From CAYOWK01 sp964407665 (GTDB lineage: Bacteria > Pseudomonadota > Alphaproteobacteria > Caulobacterales > Hyphomonadaceae): 54,026 nucleotides of DNA. Below the pieces are notes generated by a model. It was not told where the DNA came from. It worked only from the letters and a program-made list of their open reading frames with translations, and made no database searches. Of this stretch, positions 35,486-43,623 are shown one piece after another. The position numbers and the translations under genes are program-made. The stretch spans positions 1 to 54,026 of the forward strand of contig CAYOWK010000031.1 in NCBI GenBank assembly GCA_964407665.1, given 5' to 3'. Every line of letters starts with the position of its first letter. Within the stretch, counting starts at the first letter, position 1.

Positions 35486-36754
35486 ATGATGAAGTGGTTG
35501 AGTGTCGCGACGCTGGTCGCGCTGGCGGCGGGCATCGCGGCCGGTATCTGGCTGGGCGGACCGGGCGGCGAGGCGCTGCGGCCTGCCGCCGAGATCGTCG
35601 AAGGCGTCGGCCGGCTCTGGCTCAACGCTCTCCGGATGACGGTCGTGCCCCTGATCGTGGCGCTGCTGGTGACCGGCGTCGCCTCCGTCGCCAACGCCGC
35701 TGCGACAGGCCGCATCGCCGGGCGCGCGATCTGGGTGTTCGGCGTCCTGCTGACGGCTGTCACCACCTTCGCGCTGCTGGTCTTCCCCGCCATCCTCGCG
35801 GCCTGGCCTGTGCCCGAAGACGCCGCGCGCGGTTTCCTCGCCGGGGTCTCCGGCTCGACCGAGACGCCGCAACCGCCCTCCTTCGCCGACTGGATCGCGG
35901 CCCTGGCGCCCAGCAATGTCATCTCGGCTGCGGCCAATGACAGCGTGCTGCAGCTCGTCGTGTTCTCCATCGTCTTTGCCTTCGCCGCCACGCGGCTTCC
36001 GCCTGATCAGCGCATCCAGCTGGTCAGCCTGTTCCGCGCCATCGCCGAAACGATGGTGGTGGTCGTCCGCTGGGTGCTGATGTTCGCCCCGCTGGGCGTG
36101 TTCGGCCTGGCGCTCGGCATCGGCCTCTACAGCGGCGCCGGCGCGGCAGGCGTGCTGCTGCAGTATGTCGTGATCATCTCGGGCGTCACCGCCAGCATCA
36201 CCGTGATCGCAGTCCTGGTTGCGGTCATCTGGGGCCGGGTGAGCCCCGTCAGCTTCCTGGCCGCCGCCGGACCCGTGATGGCGCTGGCCGTCTCGACGCA
36301 ATCCTCGCTCGCCTGTCTGCCCGCCATGGTGGCGCGCTGCCGCGACCAGCTGGGCGTCAGCGAGCGCGTGGCCGACCTGGTGCTGCCGCTGGCGGTCACG
36401 ATCTTCCGTATCACGTCGTCGGTCGCCAATCTCGGCGTGGCGCTGTTCGTGGTCCACATCCACGGCATCGAGGTCAGCGCCGTGCAGATGGTCGCCGCAG
36501 GCTTCGTCGCGCTCGCTGTCAGCGTCTCGTCCATCGGACTGCCGGGCCAGGTGTCGTTCTTCGCCTCCATCGCGCCGATCTGCCTGACGCTGGGCGCGCC
36601 CATCGACCTGCTTGCCATCCTCGTCGCGGTCGAAGTCATCCCGGACATCTTCCGCACGCTGGGCAACGTGACGGCGGACATGGCGGCCGCCGTGATCGTC
36701 GATCGTTCAACGAAGAAGTCGGGCACGGACGCGCCGCTCAGCGAGGCAGCATAG
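35486..36754 (+). CDS. Dicarboxylate/amino acid:cation symporter (DAACS family)
   Basis: 422 aa, multi-spanning membrane protein with at least eight hydrophobic segments. Family features are LNALRMTVVPLIVALLVTGV near the N-terminus, NDSVLQLVVFSIVFAFA, the serine-rich hairpin VSTQSSLACLPAM, and the C-terminal DLLAILVAVEVIPDIFRTLGNV. DAACS proteins take up C4-dicarboxylates, glutamate or serine with Na+ or H+. ATG 35486 follows AAGGGGCCGGG; a longer frame upstream is rejected because it passes through the repeat mosaic. The 3' end overlaps the convergent hydrolase by 17 bp. Confidence 0.9.
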   Translation: MMKWLSVATLVALAAGIAAGIWLGGPGGEALRPAAEIVEGVGRLWLNALRMTVVPLIVALLVTGVASVANAAATGRIAGRAIWVFGVLLTAVTTFALLVFPAILAAWPVPEDAARGFLAGVSGSTETPQPPSFADWIAALAPSNVISAAANDSVLQLVVFSIVFAFAATRLPPDQRIQLVSLFRAIAETMVVVVRWVLMFAPLGVFGLALGIGLYSGAGAAGVLLQYVVIISGVTASITVIAVLVAVIWGRVSPVSFLAAAGPVMALAVSTQSSLACLPAMVARCRDQLGVSERVADLVLPLAVTIFRITSSVANLGVALFVVHIHGIEVSAVQMVAAGFVALAVSVSSIGLPGQVSFFASIAPICLTLGAPIDLLAILVAVEVIPDIFRTLGNVTADMAAAVIVDRSTKKSGTDAPLSEAA

Positions 36755-37802
36755 GCTCGCGCCGCTCGACGCGGGCGGCGGCCAGCACCTCGCGGATGGC
36801 GTCCAGCACCGCCTCGGGCCGGTGCATGAAGAAGCCGTGATTGCTGTCCGGCACGATCTGCAGCCGGCTCCGGCTCGACCAGGTGGCGAGATCCGCCTGA
36901 AGGCTGCGCCAGACCGTTTCGGCGGCCGGCGCCGCCTCGATGTCGCCCAGGCCGTCGGCGGCCAGAAGATAGCCGTTGCGCGCATCGGCGGCGCGGCGGG
37001 CGGCAGTGATCTCGGGCGGCTCGCGCGCCAGCACCACGACCGGCCAGTTCTGCAGGTCGCGGAACCGGCTGGCGACCTCCAGTATCCTGTGGCGATTGCG
37101 GGCCTCGCGGGCGTTCGCCGCCGCCGACTTCGGATAGAAGGCCTTCACCTCGTCCGCCGCCTGCAAGGCGTCCAGCCGGGCGTCGGCCCGCAGAAGGCCC
37201 GTCCAGCGCAGCGACAGCGCCAGCTCCTCGGCGGGCGTCACATAATCGCCCGTCGGCACGCCAGCGGCCGCCAGCCTGCGTTCCTGATCGGGGTGCGAAC
37301 TGTCGGCGAACACCAGCCCGGCGATCTCGCTGCGGTAGAGCCCCGCAAATATCATGTTGTAGAGACCGCCCCGCGAATGGCCGACGAGCAGGTAGGGCGG
37401 TTTCTCGCCTGCCGCCGCCAGCGCCGCATGGAGATCATGCGCCACGTCCTCCGGTTCGAAGGCGCCGCTGTCGGGATCGCTCCAGAGGTATCCGGCCCGG
37501 CTGTAGGCGCAGGCGCGCGATTGCTGCGATGCGCCCTCCATCACGGGGGTCCAGGCCAGCGCCCCCAGCATATCGCCGCCGGACTGGAAGACGATGGTGG
37601 GCGAACCGGTCCCCCGGCAGTCCATCTGGATGCGGCGGCCGGGCTCGACCTCGACCAGCTGGCCCTGCACGGGATGGGCTGCAGCGGCGCGGGCCGCCAG
37701 CACGCTCTCGCAGCCGGAGACGGCCAGCACAGCGAGGACGGCCAGAAGGCCAAACGCCGTCTGGAGGGGCCATGCACGGACAGGAACGCGCGCGGATCTC
37801 AT
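36738..37802 (-). CDS. Alpha/beta hydrolase, putative lipoprotein
   Basis: 354 aa. The N-terminus has a hydrophobic signal ending LAVSGC, a plausible lipobox. The nucleophile elbow is VGHSRGG, with an oxyanion-side QSGGDMLG and a C-terminal DSNHGFFMH giving the likely catalytic His. The remaining acid is not assigned. Many such secreted hydrolases act on esters or lactones; no substrate can be named. It is divergent from trmD. Confidence 0.85.
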   Translation of the reverse strand: MRSARVPVRAWPLQTAFGLLAVLAVLAVSGCESVLAARAAAAHPVQGQLVEVEPGRRIQMDCRGTGSPTIVFQSGGDMLGALAWTPVMEGASQQSRACAYSRAGYLWSDPDSGAFEPEDVAHDLHAALAAAGEKPPYLLVGHSRGGLYNMIFAGLYRSEIAGLVFADSSHPDQERRLAAAGVPTGDYVTPAEELALSLRWTGLLRADARLDALQAADEVKAFYPKSAAANAREARNRHRILEVASRFRDLQNWPVVVLAREPPEITAARRAADARNGYLLAADGLGDIEAAPAAETVWRSLQADLATWSSRSRLQIVPDSNHGFFMHRPEAVLDAIREVLAAARVERREPMLPR

Positions 37803-37937
37803 GGCCGAATGCTAGACTGCGCCAGACCGGACCGCCAAGAGCGGGCCTGTCATAACAAGGTGATGGAGGGCCAGGCGCCTGCCGACGCGGCTGTGTCACC
37901 TATTGCGCGGCTTTGTCTTCCTGCTAGGTGCGAGGCC

Positions 37938-38666
37938 ATGACCTACCAGGTTTCCTGCCTGACGCTGTTTCCGGACGCCTTTCCCGGCATGCTCGACGTT
38001 TCCATCATCGGAAACGCCCGCCGCAAGGATATCTGGTCGCTGGATGTCGTCGATATCCGCACCTTCGGGCTGGGAAAGCACCGGAACGTCGACGACACTC
38101 CCGCGGGCGGCGGTGCAGGCATGGTCCTGCGCGCCGACGTGACAGCGGCGGCCCTCGACAGCATCGAGCGGGCGGGCCGTCCGGCCATCTACATGTCCCC
38201 CCGGGGCCCTGCGCTGAACCAGGCCCGGGTCCGGGAGCTGGCGGCAGGACCCGGCCTCATCATCCTCTGTGGCCGCTTCGAGGGGCTGGATGAACGCGTG
38301 ATCGAGGCCCGGGGGCTGGAGGAGGTCTCGCTGGGAGACTTTGTCCTCGCCGGAGGAGAGGTCGCCGCCATGGCGATGGTGGAAGCCTGCGTCCGCCTCT
38401 TGCCGGGCGTGGCGGGCAATTCCATATCGCTTGAGGACGAAAGCTTTGAATCCGGCCTGCTGGAACATCCCCAGTACACCCGCCCCCCCCTCTGGGAAGA
38501 CCGCCCCATCCCCCCGGTCCTGCTCGAGGGAAACCACGCAAAAATCGCGGAATGGCGCCGAAATCAGGCTGAGGAGTTGACGAAAGCCCGAAGACCGGAT
38601 TTATACGCCGCTTTCCGTGACCGGCGCGAGCAGTCCGTAATGCGCCCGCGCGACGATAAGGCATAA
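37938..38666 (+). CDS. trmD: tRNA (guanine(37)-N1)-methyltransferase
   Basis: 242 aa from ATG 37938 (MTYQVSCLTLFPDAFPGML). TrmD-specific blocks include the SPOUT knot region DTPAGGGAGMVLRADV, ILCGRFEGLDERVIE, and PLWEDRPIPPVLLEGNHAKI. It methylates G37 of tRNAs reading leading-G codons to prevent +1 frameshifting, using SAM as donor. rplS follows after 3 bp, the classic ribosome-linked pairing; rimM and rpsP, usual upstream partners, are not adjacent here. The open frame extending far upstream overlaps the opposite-strand hydrolase and is not used. Confidence 0.97.
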   Translation: MTYQVSCLTLFPDAFPGMLDVSIIGNARRKDIWSLDVVDIRTFGLGKHRNVDDTPAGGGAGMVLRADVTAAALDSIERAGRPAIYMSPRGPALNQARVRELAAGPGLIILCGRFEGLDERVIEARGLEEVSLGDFVLAGGEVAAMAMVEACVRLLPGVAGNSISLEDESFESGLLEHPQYTRPPLWEDRPIPPVLLEGNHAKIAEWRRNQAEELTKARRPDLYAAFRDRREQSVMRPRDDKA

Positions 38667-38669
38667 CCC

Positions 38670-39047
38670 ATGGCGGCGAACATTATCGAAACCCTCGACC
38701 GCGAGGAAATGGACCGCGTTTCCAGCGGCAAGACGCTCCCCGACTTCCAGCCGGGCGACACGCTGCGCGTCAACGTCCGCATCTCCGAGGGCGACCGCCA
38801 GCGGATCCAGGCCTTTGAAGGCGTCTGCATCGCCCGCGGCGGCGCTGGCCTCCAGGAGAGCTTCACGGTCCGCAAACTCTCCTTCGGCGAAGGCGTCGAG
38901 CGCGTGTTCCCGCTCTTCTCGCCCATCGTTGACAGCATTGAAGTCAAACGCCGCGGCAAGGTCCGCCGCGCCAAGCTGTATTATCTGCGCGGCCTGACCG
39001 GCAAACGCGCCCGTATCGCCGAGCGCGCCTCCAAGCGCGCCGAATAG
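38670..39047 (+). CDS. rplS: 50S ribosomal protein L19
   Basis: 125 aa, normal length. Conserved sequence: PDFQPGDTLRVNVRISEGDR, RIQAFEGVCIARGG, SFTVRKLSFGEGVERVFPLF and KVRRAKLYYLRGLTGKRARI. L19 lies at the 30S-50S interface. It is co-transcribed with trmD and ends 24 bp before a textbook terminator. Confidence 0.98.
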   Translation: MAANIIETLDREEMDRVSSGKTLPDFQPGDTLRVNVRISEGDRQRIQAFEGVCIARGGAGLQESFTVRKLSFGEGVERVFPLFSPIVDSIEVKRRGKVRRAKLYYLRGLTGKRARIAERASKRAE

Positions 39048-39070
39048 GCCTTACGGTTACCGAGACACAG

Positions 39071-39107
39071 AAAGGCCCGCTCCTCACGGAGCGGGCCTTT
39101 TGCTTTT
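39071..39107 (+). terminator. Intrinsic terminator of trmD-rplS
   Basis: A perfect 13-bp stem AAAGGCCCGCTCC/GGAGCGGGCCTTT with a TCAC loop, followed by TGCTTTT. Confidence 0.95.
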
Positions 39108-39125
39108 CGGGTCAGGAACGTTGTA

Positions 39126-39746
39126 TCAGGTCGCGTTCTTGATGTTCCACTCGTAGGCGACCTGATAGCCGCACACTGCGGTCGTACGTCCGTTGCTCTT
39201 CGCAGGGTTGAACCGCGCAGTCTTCAGCCAGTTCAGGGCAGCCTCATCCAGGCGCGGGTGGCCGCTGGATTCCACCAGCTGGGCCGACGTCACCTGACCG
39301 CTTGCGCTTACGCACACTTCGATCGTCGAGACACCCTGCTCGCCGGCCCGGACCGACGCTGGCGGGTAGGGCGGGATGCTCCGTCCCCGCAGTGAAGGGC
39401 TGCTTGTCGGACCACCCGCGGCAAACCCGACCGCCGGGGGCGCCACGGCAGGCGTGGCCAGGATCGTCGGCTCAACCTCGAAGTCAGGCAGAGGCGGCAG
39501 CTCGGTCGTGATCAGCGTCTCGAGCGGGGTCACATCAGCCGGAATGTCGACCGCTACCGGTTCGATCAGCGCGATCTCTTCGTCCTCAGGCGGCAGCGTC
39601 ACAATCTCCGTCTTGACGATGCGCGTCGGGATGATCTCGATCGCCATTCCAAACACGAGAGCCGCGCCCGCACTTGCCGTCAGAGCGACGGCGGCGACTG
39701 CGCCAGCGAACTTTCCCTGGGGTTTCGGGGCGTAGGTCTCGTACAT
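39126..39746 (-). CDS. tonB: TonB-family energy transducer
   Basis: 206 aa from ATG 39746 (MYETYAPKPQGKF), fixed by AAGGAG seven bases upstream. Residues about 15-40 form the N-terminal membrane anchor, followed by a Pro/Glu-rich periplasmic spanner (PLETLITTELPPLPDFEVEP). The C-terminal domain (about 120-206) has the TonB fold: PPYPPASVRAGEQGVSTIEV, SGHPRLDEAALNWLKTARF and the closing strand AYEWNIKN. It transmits proton-motive force to TonB-dependent receptors, of which this window holds two. No exbB or exbD gene is adjacent. Confidence 0.9.
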   Translation of the reverse strand: MYETYAPKPQGKFAGAVAAVALTASAGAALVFGMAIEIIPTRIVKTEIVTLPPEDEEIALIEPVAVDIPADVTPLETLITTELPPLPDFEVEPTILATPAVAPPAVGFAAGGPTSSPSLRGRSIPPYPPASVRAGEQGVSTIEVCVSASGQVTSAQLVESSGHPRLDEAALNWLKTARFNPAKSNGRTTAVCGYQVAYEWNIKNAT

Positions 39747-39932
39747 CTCCACTCTCCTTCGTCCTCTCGCCGAATGTGGCGCGGGGGGACGTCTGATAGA
39801 GATAGTAACGGTTTCGCCTCGTTAGTGTTTCCTTGTATGTGAATAATCAAACTTTAATAAAGTTCTCAATGCGGCCCTATAGCGTTCGCAAAACGGACCT
39901 AAACTCGTCCGTTTCCGCCATGATCGTCCCAT

Positions 39933-40295
39933 TCAACGCCATTTCAGGAAGAACCGGACATCGGACCATCCGGCGTCAGCCTGCCCGCGCACATACGCAT
40001 CCGGGTCGGCAAGCCCGGCCTTCAGCAGCGGCCGGACAATCCTGCGGTCGAGCTCGCCGGTGACGCGAGCGAGATGGCCGAAGCCGAGCATGGCGTTGCC
40101 GCGCACGACAGGATCGGGGTGCTCGGCCAGCCGGACGCAGATGGACTCCGCCCAGCCAGCGTCGGGCGGGTTCATCGAGACGAGGATCGGGACATGGAGG
40201 AGGTCAGCGGGGTTGTCGGCTGCAATCACCGCTTCGACCTCAGCGGTGGTCCACCCTGCGCGGAACGGGCCGAAGCTGTCAGACACGCCTGCCAT
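39933..40295 (-). CDS. Small HEAT-repeat-like protein
   Basis: 120 aa, helical, with repeat-like helices (VRLAEHPDPVVRGNAMLGFG, LLKAGLADPDAYVRGQADAG) characteristic of HEAT/armadillo units. No catalytic motif is visible; such small proteins usually mediate protein contacts. The 5' end overlaps arsC by 17 bp, placing it as the third gene of the acr3-arsC operon, yet nothing in the sequence ties it to arsenic. Confidence 0.7.
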   Translation of the reverse strand: MAGVSDSFGPFRAGWTTAEVEAVIAADNPADLLHVPILVSMNPPDAGWAESICVRLAEHPDPVVRGNAMLGFGHLARVTGELDRRIVRPLLKAGLADPDAYVRGQADAGWSDVRFFLKWR

Positions 40296-40704
40296 CCGCG
40301 TCGATCACCAGCTCGCCATCCTCCTTGGCGAACGGACCCGCAGGCCATTGATCGAGCAGGTCCAACACGGCCTCGCTCGGCCGGCAGAGTCGCACGCCTT
40401 TCGGAGTGGCGACAATCGGCCGGTTCACCAGCACCGGGCGGCGGATCATTGCGGCGATAAGGGCTTCATCGTCTGCAGCGGACAGGTCGCCGTCCCCCGG
40501 CGTCCAATCCTTCTCGCGCAGAGCCTCGCGCGGCGAAAGGCCAGCGGCGGCGAACAGAGCGAGAAGCTGGGGGCGTGACCAACCTTCAGACAGATACTCG
40601 ACGACAACCGGCGCGTAGCCTGCAGCTTCTGCAATCAGCAGTGCGTTGCGGGATGTTCCACACTTCGGGTTATGATGGATGACGACCGGGAAGGGCGGGG
40701 TCAT
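40279..40704 (-). CDS. arsC: Arsenate reductase, glutaredoxin-dependent type
   Basis: 141 aa ArsC of the ArsC/Spx fold. The catalytic Cys15 is in HHNPKCGTSRNAL; other family blocks are KDWTPGDGDLS, RPVLVNRPIVATPKGVRLCRP, with the Arg residues that hold arsenate. It reduces As(V) to As(III) with glutathione/glutaredoxin, giving the substrate for the exporter next to it. Its start overlaps the acr3 stop by 4 bp (ATGA), so the two are translationally coupled. Confidence 0.93.
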   Translation of the reverse strand: MTPPFPVVIHHNPKCGTSRNALLIAEAAGYAPVVVEYLSEGWSRPQLLALFAAAGLSPREALREKDWTPGDGDLSAADDEALIAAMIRRPVLVNRPIVATPKGVRLCRPSEAVLDLLDQWPAGPFAKEDGELVIDADGRRV

Positions 40705-41759
40705 GGTGTCTTCTCCAGGGCGATCCGCCGGCGCACCGTCACGCCGGTTTCATACCATCCACGCGACCGGTTCACGACGGCGACCAGCGTGAGCATCACC
40801 GGCACCTCGATCAGCACGCCGACGACGGTGGCGAGAGCGGCGCCGGAGTTCAGGCCGAACAGGCTGATGGCCGCCGCCACCGCCAGCTCGAAGAAGTTGC
40901 TGGCGCCGATCAGCGCTGAGGGACCGGCTATGCAGTGCGCCTCGCCGGTAAGCCGGTTGAGCAGGTAGGCGAGCCCGAAGATGAAATAGGTCTGCAGGAT
41001 CAGCGGCACGGCAAGCAGGCCGATCACCAGCGGCTCCGCGAGGATCTGTTCGCCCTGGAAGGCAAACAGCAGCACCACGGTGGCCAGCAGGGCCGCAATC
41101 GACGCGGGTTGTACAATCGCCAGAAAGCGGTCGAGCCCCTCGCCTTCGCCGCGAACCAGCATGGCCCGCAGGACCTGCGAGATCACAACCGGGACAATTA
41201 TGTAGAGCCCCACCGAGAGCAGCAGCGTGTTCCAAGGAACGATGATGGCGGAGAGCCCGAGCAGCAGCCCGACAATCGGTGCAAAGGCCACCACCATGAT
41301 CGTGTCGTTGAGCGCGACCTGGCTCAGCGTGAAGGGCGCGTCGCCCCGGGTCAGGTTGCTCCATACGAACACCATCGCCGTACAGGGCGCGGCGCCGAGC
41401 AGGATCAGGCCGGCAATGTAGCTGTCGATCTGCGCAGCAGGCAGCAGCGGCCTGAACAGGAAGCCGATGAACAGCCAGCCCAGAAGGGCCATCGTGAAGG
41501 GTTTGACCGCCCAGTTGACGAACAGCGTCACACCGATGCCGCGCCAGTGCTTCGCAACGCCGCCGAGTGCGCGGAAGTCGATCTTGACCAGCATCGGGAT
41601 GATCATCGCCCAGATCAGAAAGGCGACGGGTATGTTGACGCTCGCAACTTCCAGGGCTGCAAGGGCCGAGAAGAACGACGGAAAGAACTGGCCCGCGGCA
41701 ATTCCGGCGGCGATCGCAAGCCCGACCCAGATGGTCAGGTATTTCTCGAACAGCGACAT
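40701..41759 (-). CDS. acr3: ACR3-family arsenite efflux transporter
   Basis: 352 aa with about ten hydrophobic segments. ATG 41759 (MSLFEKYLTIWVGL) follows GGGGA; a longer frame to 41774 exists. The signature GAAPCTAMVFVWS contains the Cys required for arsenite passage in characterised ACR3 proteins, and SALIGASNFFELAVA lies in the last part. It exports As(III) across the inner membrane. First gene of acr3-arsC-HEAT-like; no arsR repressor gene is present within several kilobases. Confidence 0.93.
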   Translation of the reverse strand: MSLFEKYLTIWVGLAIAAGIAAGQFFPSFFSALAALEVASVNIPVAFLIWAMIIPMLVKIDFRALGGVAKHWRGIGVTLFVNWAVKPFTMALLGWLFIGFLFRPLLPAAQIDSYIAGLILLGAAPCTAMVFVWSNLTRGDAPFTLSQVALNDTIMVVAFAPIVGLLLGLSAIIVPWNTLLLSVGLYIIVPVVISQVLRAMLVRGEGEGLDRFLAIVQPASIAALLATVVLLFAFQGEQILAEPLVIGLLAVPLILQTYFIFGLAYLLNRLTGEAHCIAGPSALIGASNFFELAVAAAISLFGLNSGAALATVVGVLIEVPVMLTLVAVVNRSRGWYETGVTVRRRIALEKTP

Positions 41760-41841
41760 GTCCGGTCCCCGCAAACTGGGCCTGGAGGAGACGCTCCGTC
41801 AGGCGCTGCGGCTTTAGCCGTGGCGCCCTCCTGTCACGAGA

Positions 41842-42621
41842 TCATGACACCCGTTCGACCATCAGCTTCTTGATTTCGGCGATGGCCTTGGCGGGGTTCA
41901 GGCCCTTCGGGCAGACCTGCGCGCAGTTCATGATCGTGTGGCAGCGATACAGCTTGAACGGATCCTCGAGGTCGTCGAGACGCTCGCCGGTCGCCTCGTC
42001 GCGGCTGTCGCTGATCCAGCGATAGGCCTGGAGCAGGGCGGCGGGGCCGAGGAACTTGTCGGAATTCCACCAGTAGCTCGGGCAGGCCGTCGAGCACGAG
42101 GCGCACATGATGCACTCGTAGAGGCCGTCGAGCTTCTTGCGGTCGCCTTCCGACTGCCCCCATTCCTTCTGCGGCTCGGGCGTCGTGGTCTTCAGGTAGG
42201 GCTGCACGTAGGTGTGCTGCGCGTAGAAATTGCTGAGGTCCGGCACAAGGTCCTTGAGGACGGGCTGGGCCGGCAGCGGCGCGATGGAAATCGTGCCCGA
42301 GAATTCGTCGTGGCCCTTGGTGCAGGCGATGGTGTTGCGGCCGCCAATGTTCATGGCGCAGGAGCCACAGACACCCTCGCGGCAGGACCGCCGGAAAGTC
42401 AGCGTCGGGTCGATCTCGTTCTTGATGTAGATCAGCACGTCGAGGACCATCGGGCCCACCTTGGACATGTCGATCGTGTAGGTGTCCCAGCGCGGGTTCT
42501 GGCCCGTCTCCGGATCATAGCGGTAGATCTTGAAGGTACGGGTTTTCTTCGCGGACTGCGGCTTCGGCCACGACTTCCCGGCCTTGATCTTCGAGTTCTG
42601 GGGAAGCGTGAGTTCGACCAT
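41842..42621 (-). CDS. sdhB: Succinate dehydrogenase iron-sulfur subunit
   Basis: 259 aa. Three cluster motifs are intact: SCREGVCGSCAMNIGG with a later Cys in NTIAC for 2Fe-2S, CIMCASCSTACPSY for 4Fe-4S and CHTIMNCAQVCPKG for 3Fe-4S. It passes electrons from SdhA flavin to the membrane quinone site in complex II. In most alphaproteobacteria it closes an sdhCDAB operon; here the gene next upstream on the strand is a SUFU-domain protein, so sdhCDA must be elsewhere. Confidence 0.97.
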   Translation of the reverse strand: MVELTLPQNSKIKAGKSWPKPQSAKKTRTFKIYRYDPETGQNPRWDTYTIDMSKVGPMVLDVLIYIKNEIDPTLTFRRSCREGVCGSCAMNIGGRNTIACTKGHDEFSGTISIAPLPAQPVLKDLVPDLSNFYAQHTYVQPYLKTTTPEPQKEWGQSEGDRKKLDGLYECIMCASCSTACPSYWWNSDKFLGPAALLQAYRWISDSRDEATGERLDDLEDPFKLYRCHTIMNCAQVCPKGLNPAKAIAEIKKLMVERVS

Positions 42622-42724
42622 GGAGTCTGCCCTGCCTTGTCGTCCGCATCGTGCCGTATGGGGCGCAATCTAGCGGTCGCCCGCTAAATTGAAAGGGCCG
42701 GGAAGCCGATGATTTTGCGACAGA

Positions 42725-43465
42725 TTACCCCGGTCTGAAGAGCGATCGCATCCAGCCGAACAGGCCGCGCCGGGACGGCCGGCGCGCTGCTGGCACAGGA
42801 CCGCGGTAAAGATCGAGCATTTCGGTCACGCCGCCGTCCAGGAGTGCGCGGCTGAGGGCTGCGGGGCCTTTCTCGCGCGCGAAAGCCAGCTCTTCGGCGT
42901 GGATGGGCACCGGCGCGATGAATTCCACGGTCTCGCCGCCCCGGAAGGCCATGCGCCCGAAGCTGTCAGCAGGAATCCTCGGCGCCATGAAGGCGAAGGC
43001 GACCAGGCTGGTGCCCTCGAAAACGGGCTGGGGATCGTCTGAGAACGCCACGGTCTCGCCCAGCTCCACCGTGATCGGCTGCAGGTGCACGAGCTTGGCG
43101 AACTGCCGCACTGTGTTGGCGGCAAGGTTCAGCATGTGCCGGTTGGCGGCCTCGTCCCCGCGCTGGGGAGCCGCCAGCACGAATTCGGCCCGGCGCCGCT
43201 GGCCGCTTTCCAGATAGGACGGAGCCTGGAGCAGTTTCACCGAGCATCCGAAGGAGGACACATAGGCGAACCGCCGTTCGCCCTCCGGCGGGGAGACCAG
43301 AACGTCAACCGGCGGCCCGGCCTCTCGCGAGGCGCCTGCCCAGGCGTCGGTATCGGTAAAGACCGGCGCCGCCTCGCCGATGGTGCGCAGAAGGTGCAGC
43401 TGCACGGCTTCGCGCAGCGGGTCGCCGGGCAATATCCGGGTATCCGAGGTTTGCTTCTGCCCCAT
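42725..43465 (-). CDS. Suppressor-of-fused (SUFU)-domain protein
   Basis: 246 aa from ATG 43465 (MGQKQTSDTR); an in-frame extension to 43570 reaches past the neighbouring promoter and is rejected. The SUFU-like body contains PPVDVLVSPPEGERRFAYVS, SSFGCSVKLLQ and RRRAEFVLAAPQ, then VHLQPITVELGETVAF. Bacterial SUFU proteins are usually immunity or peptide-binding modules, but this one has no toxin gene alongside. The tail (PSRRGLFGWMRSLF) is basic and aromatic and could touch membrane. Function unknown. Confidence 0.72.
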   Translation of the reverse strand: MGQKQTSDTRILPGDPLREAVQLHLLRTIGEAAPVFTDTDAWAGASREAGPPVDVLVSPPEGERRFAYVSSFGCSVKLLQAPSYLESGQRRRAEFVLAAPQRGDEAANRHMLNLAANTVRQFAKLVHLQPITVELGETVAFSDDPQPVFEGTSLVAFAFMAPRIPADSFGRMAFRGGETVEFIAPVPIHAEELAFAREKGPAALSRALLDGGVTEMLDLYRGPVPAARRPSRRGLFGWMRSLFRPG

Positions 43466-43623
43466 CCTCAACCCTTGAGCGGACCGCAATCCATGGCTTA
43501 GCAGATCAGGCGCGCCGGTCCACCCGGCGGCGCTGGTCCCGAACCGGGGCTGACGCAAACGCGCCAACATGATCTAAGTCGGCGCAACTGGCCGGCGCAG
43601 GCCGGATCAAAGGGAGGACTCGC

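Noticed and set aside
36822..37937. Long upstream extension of trmD
   Set aside because: It is antisense to the alpha/beta hydrolase; TrmD homology begins at the ATG at 37938.
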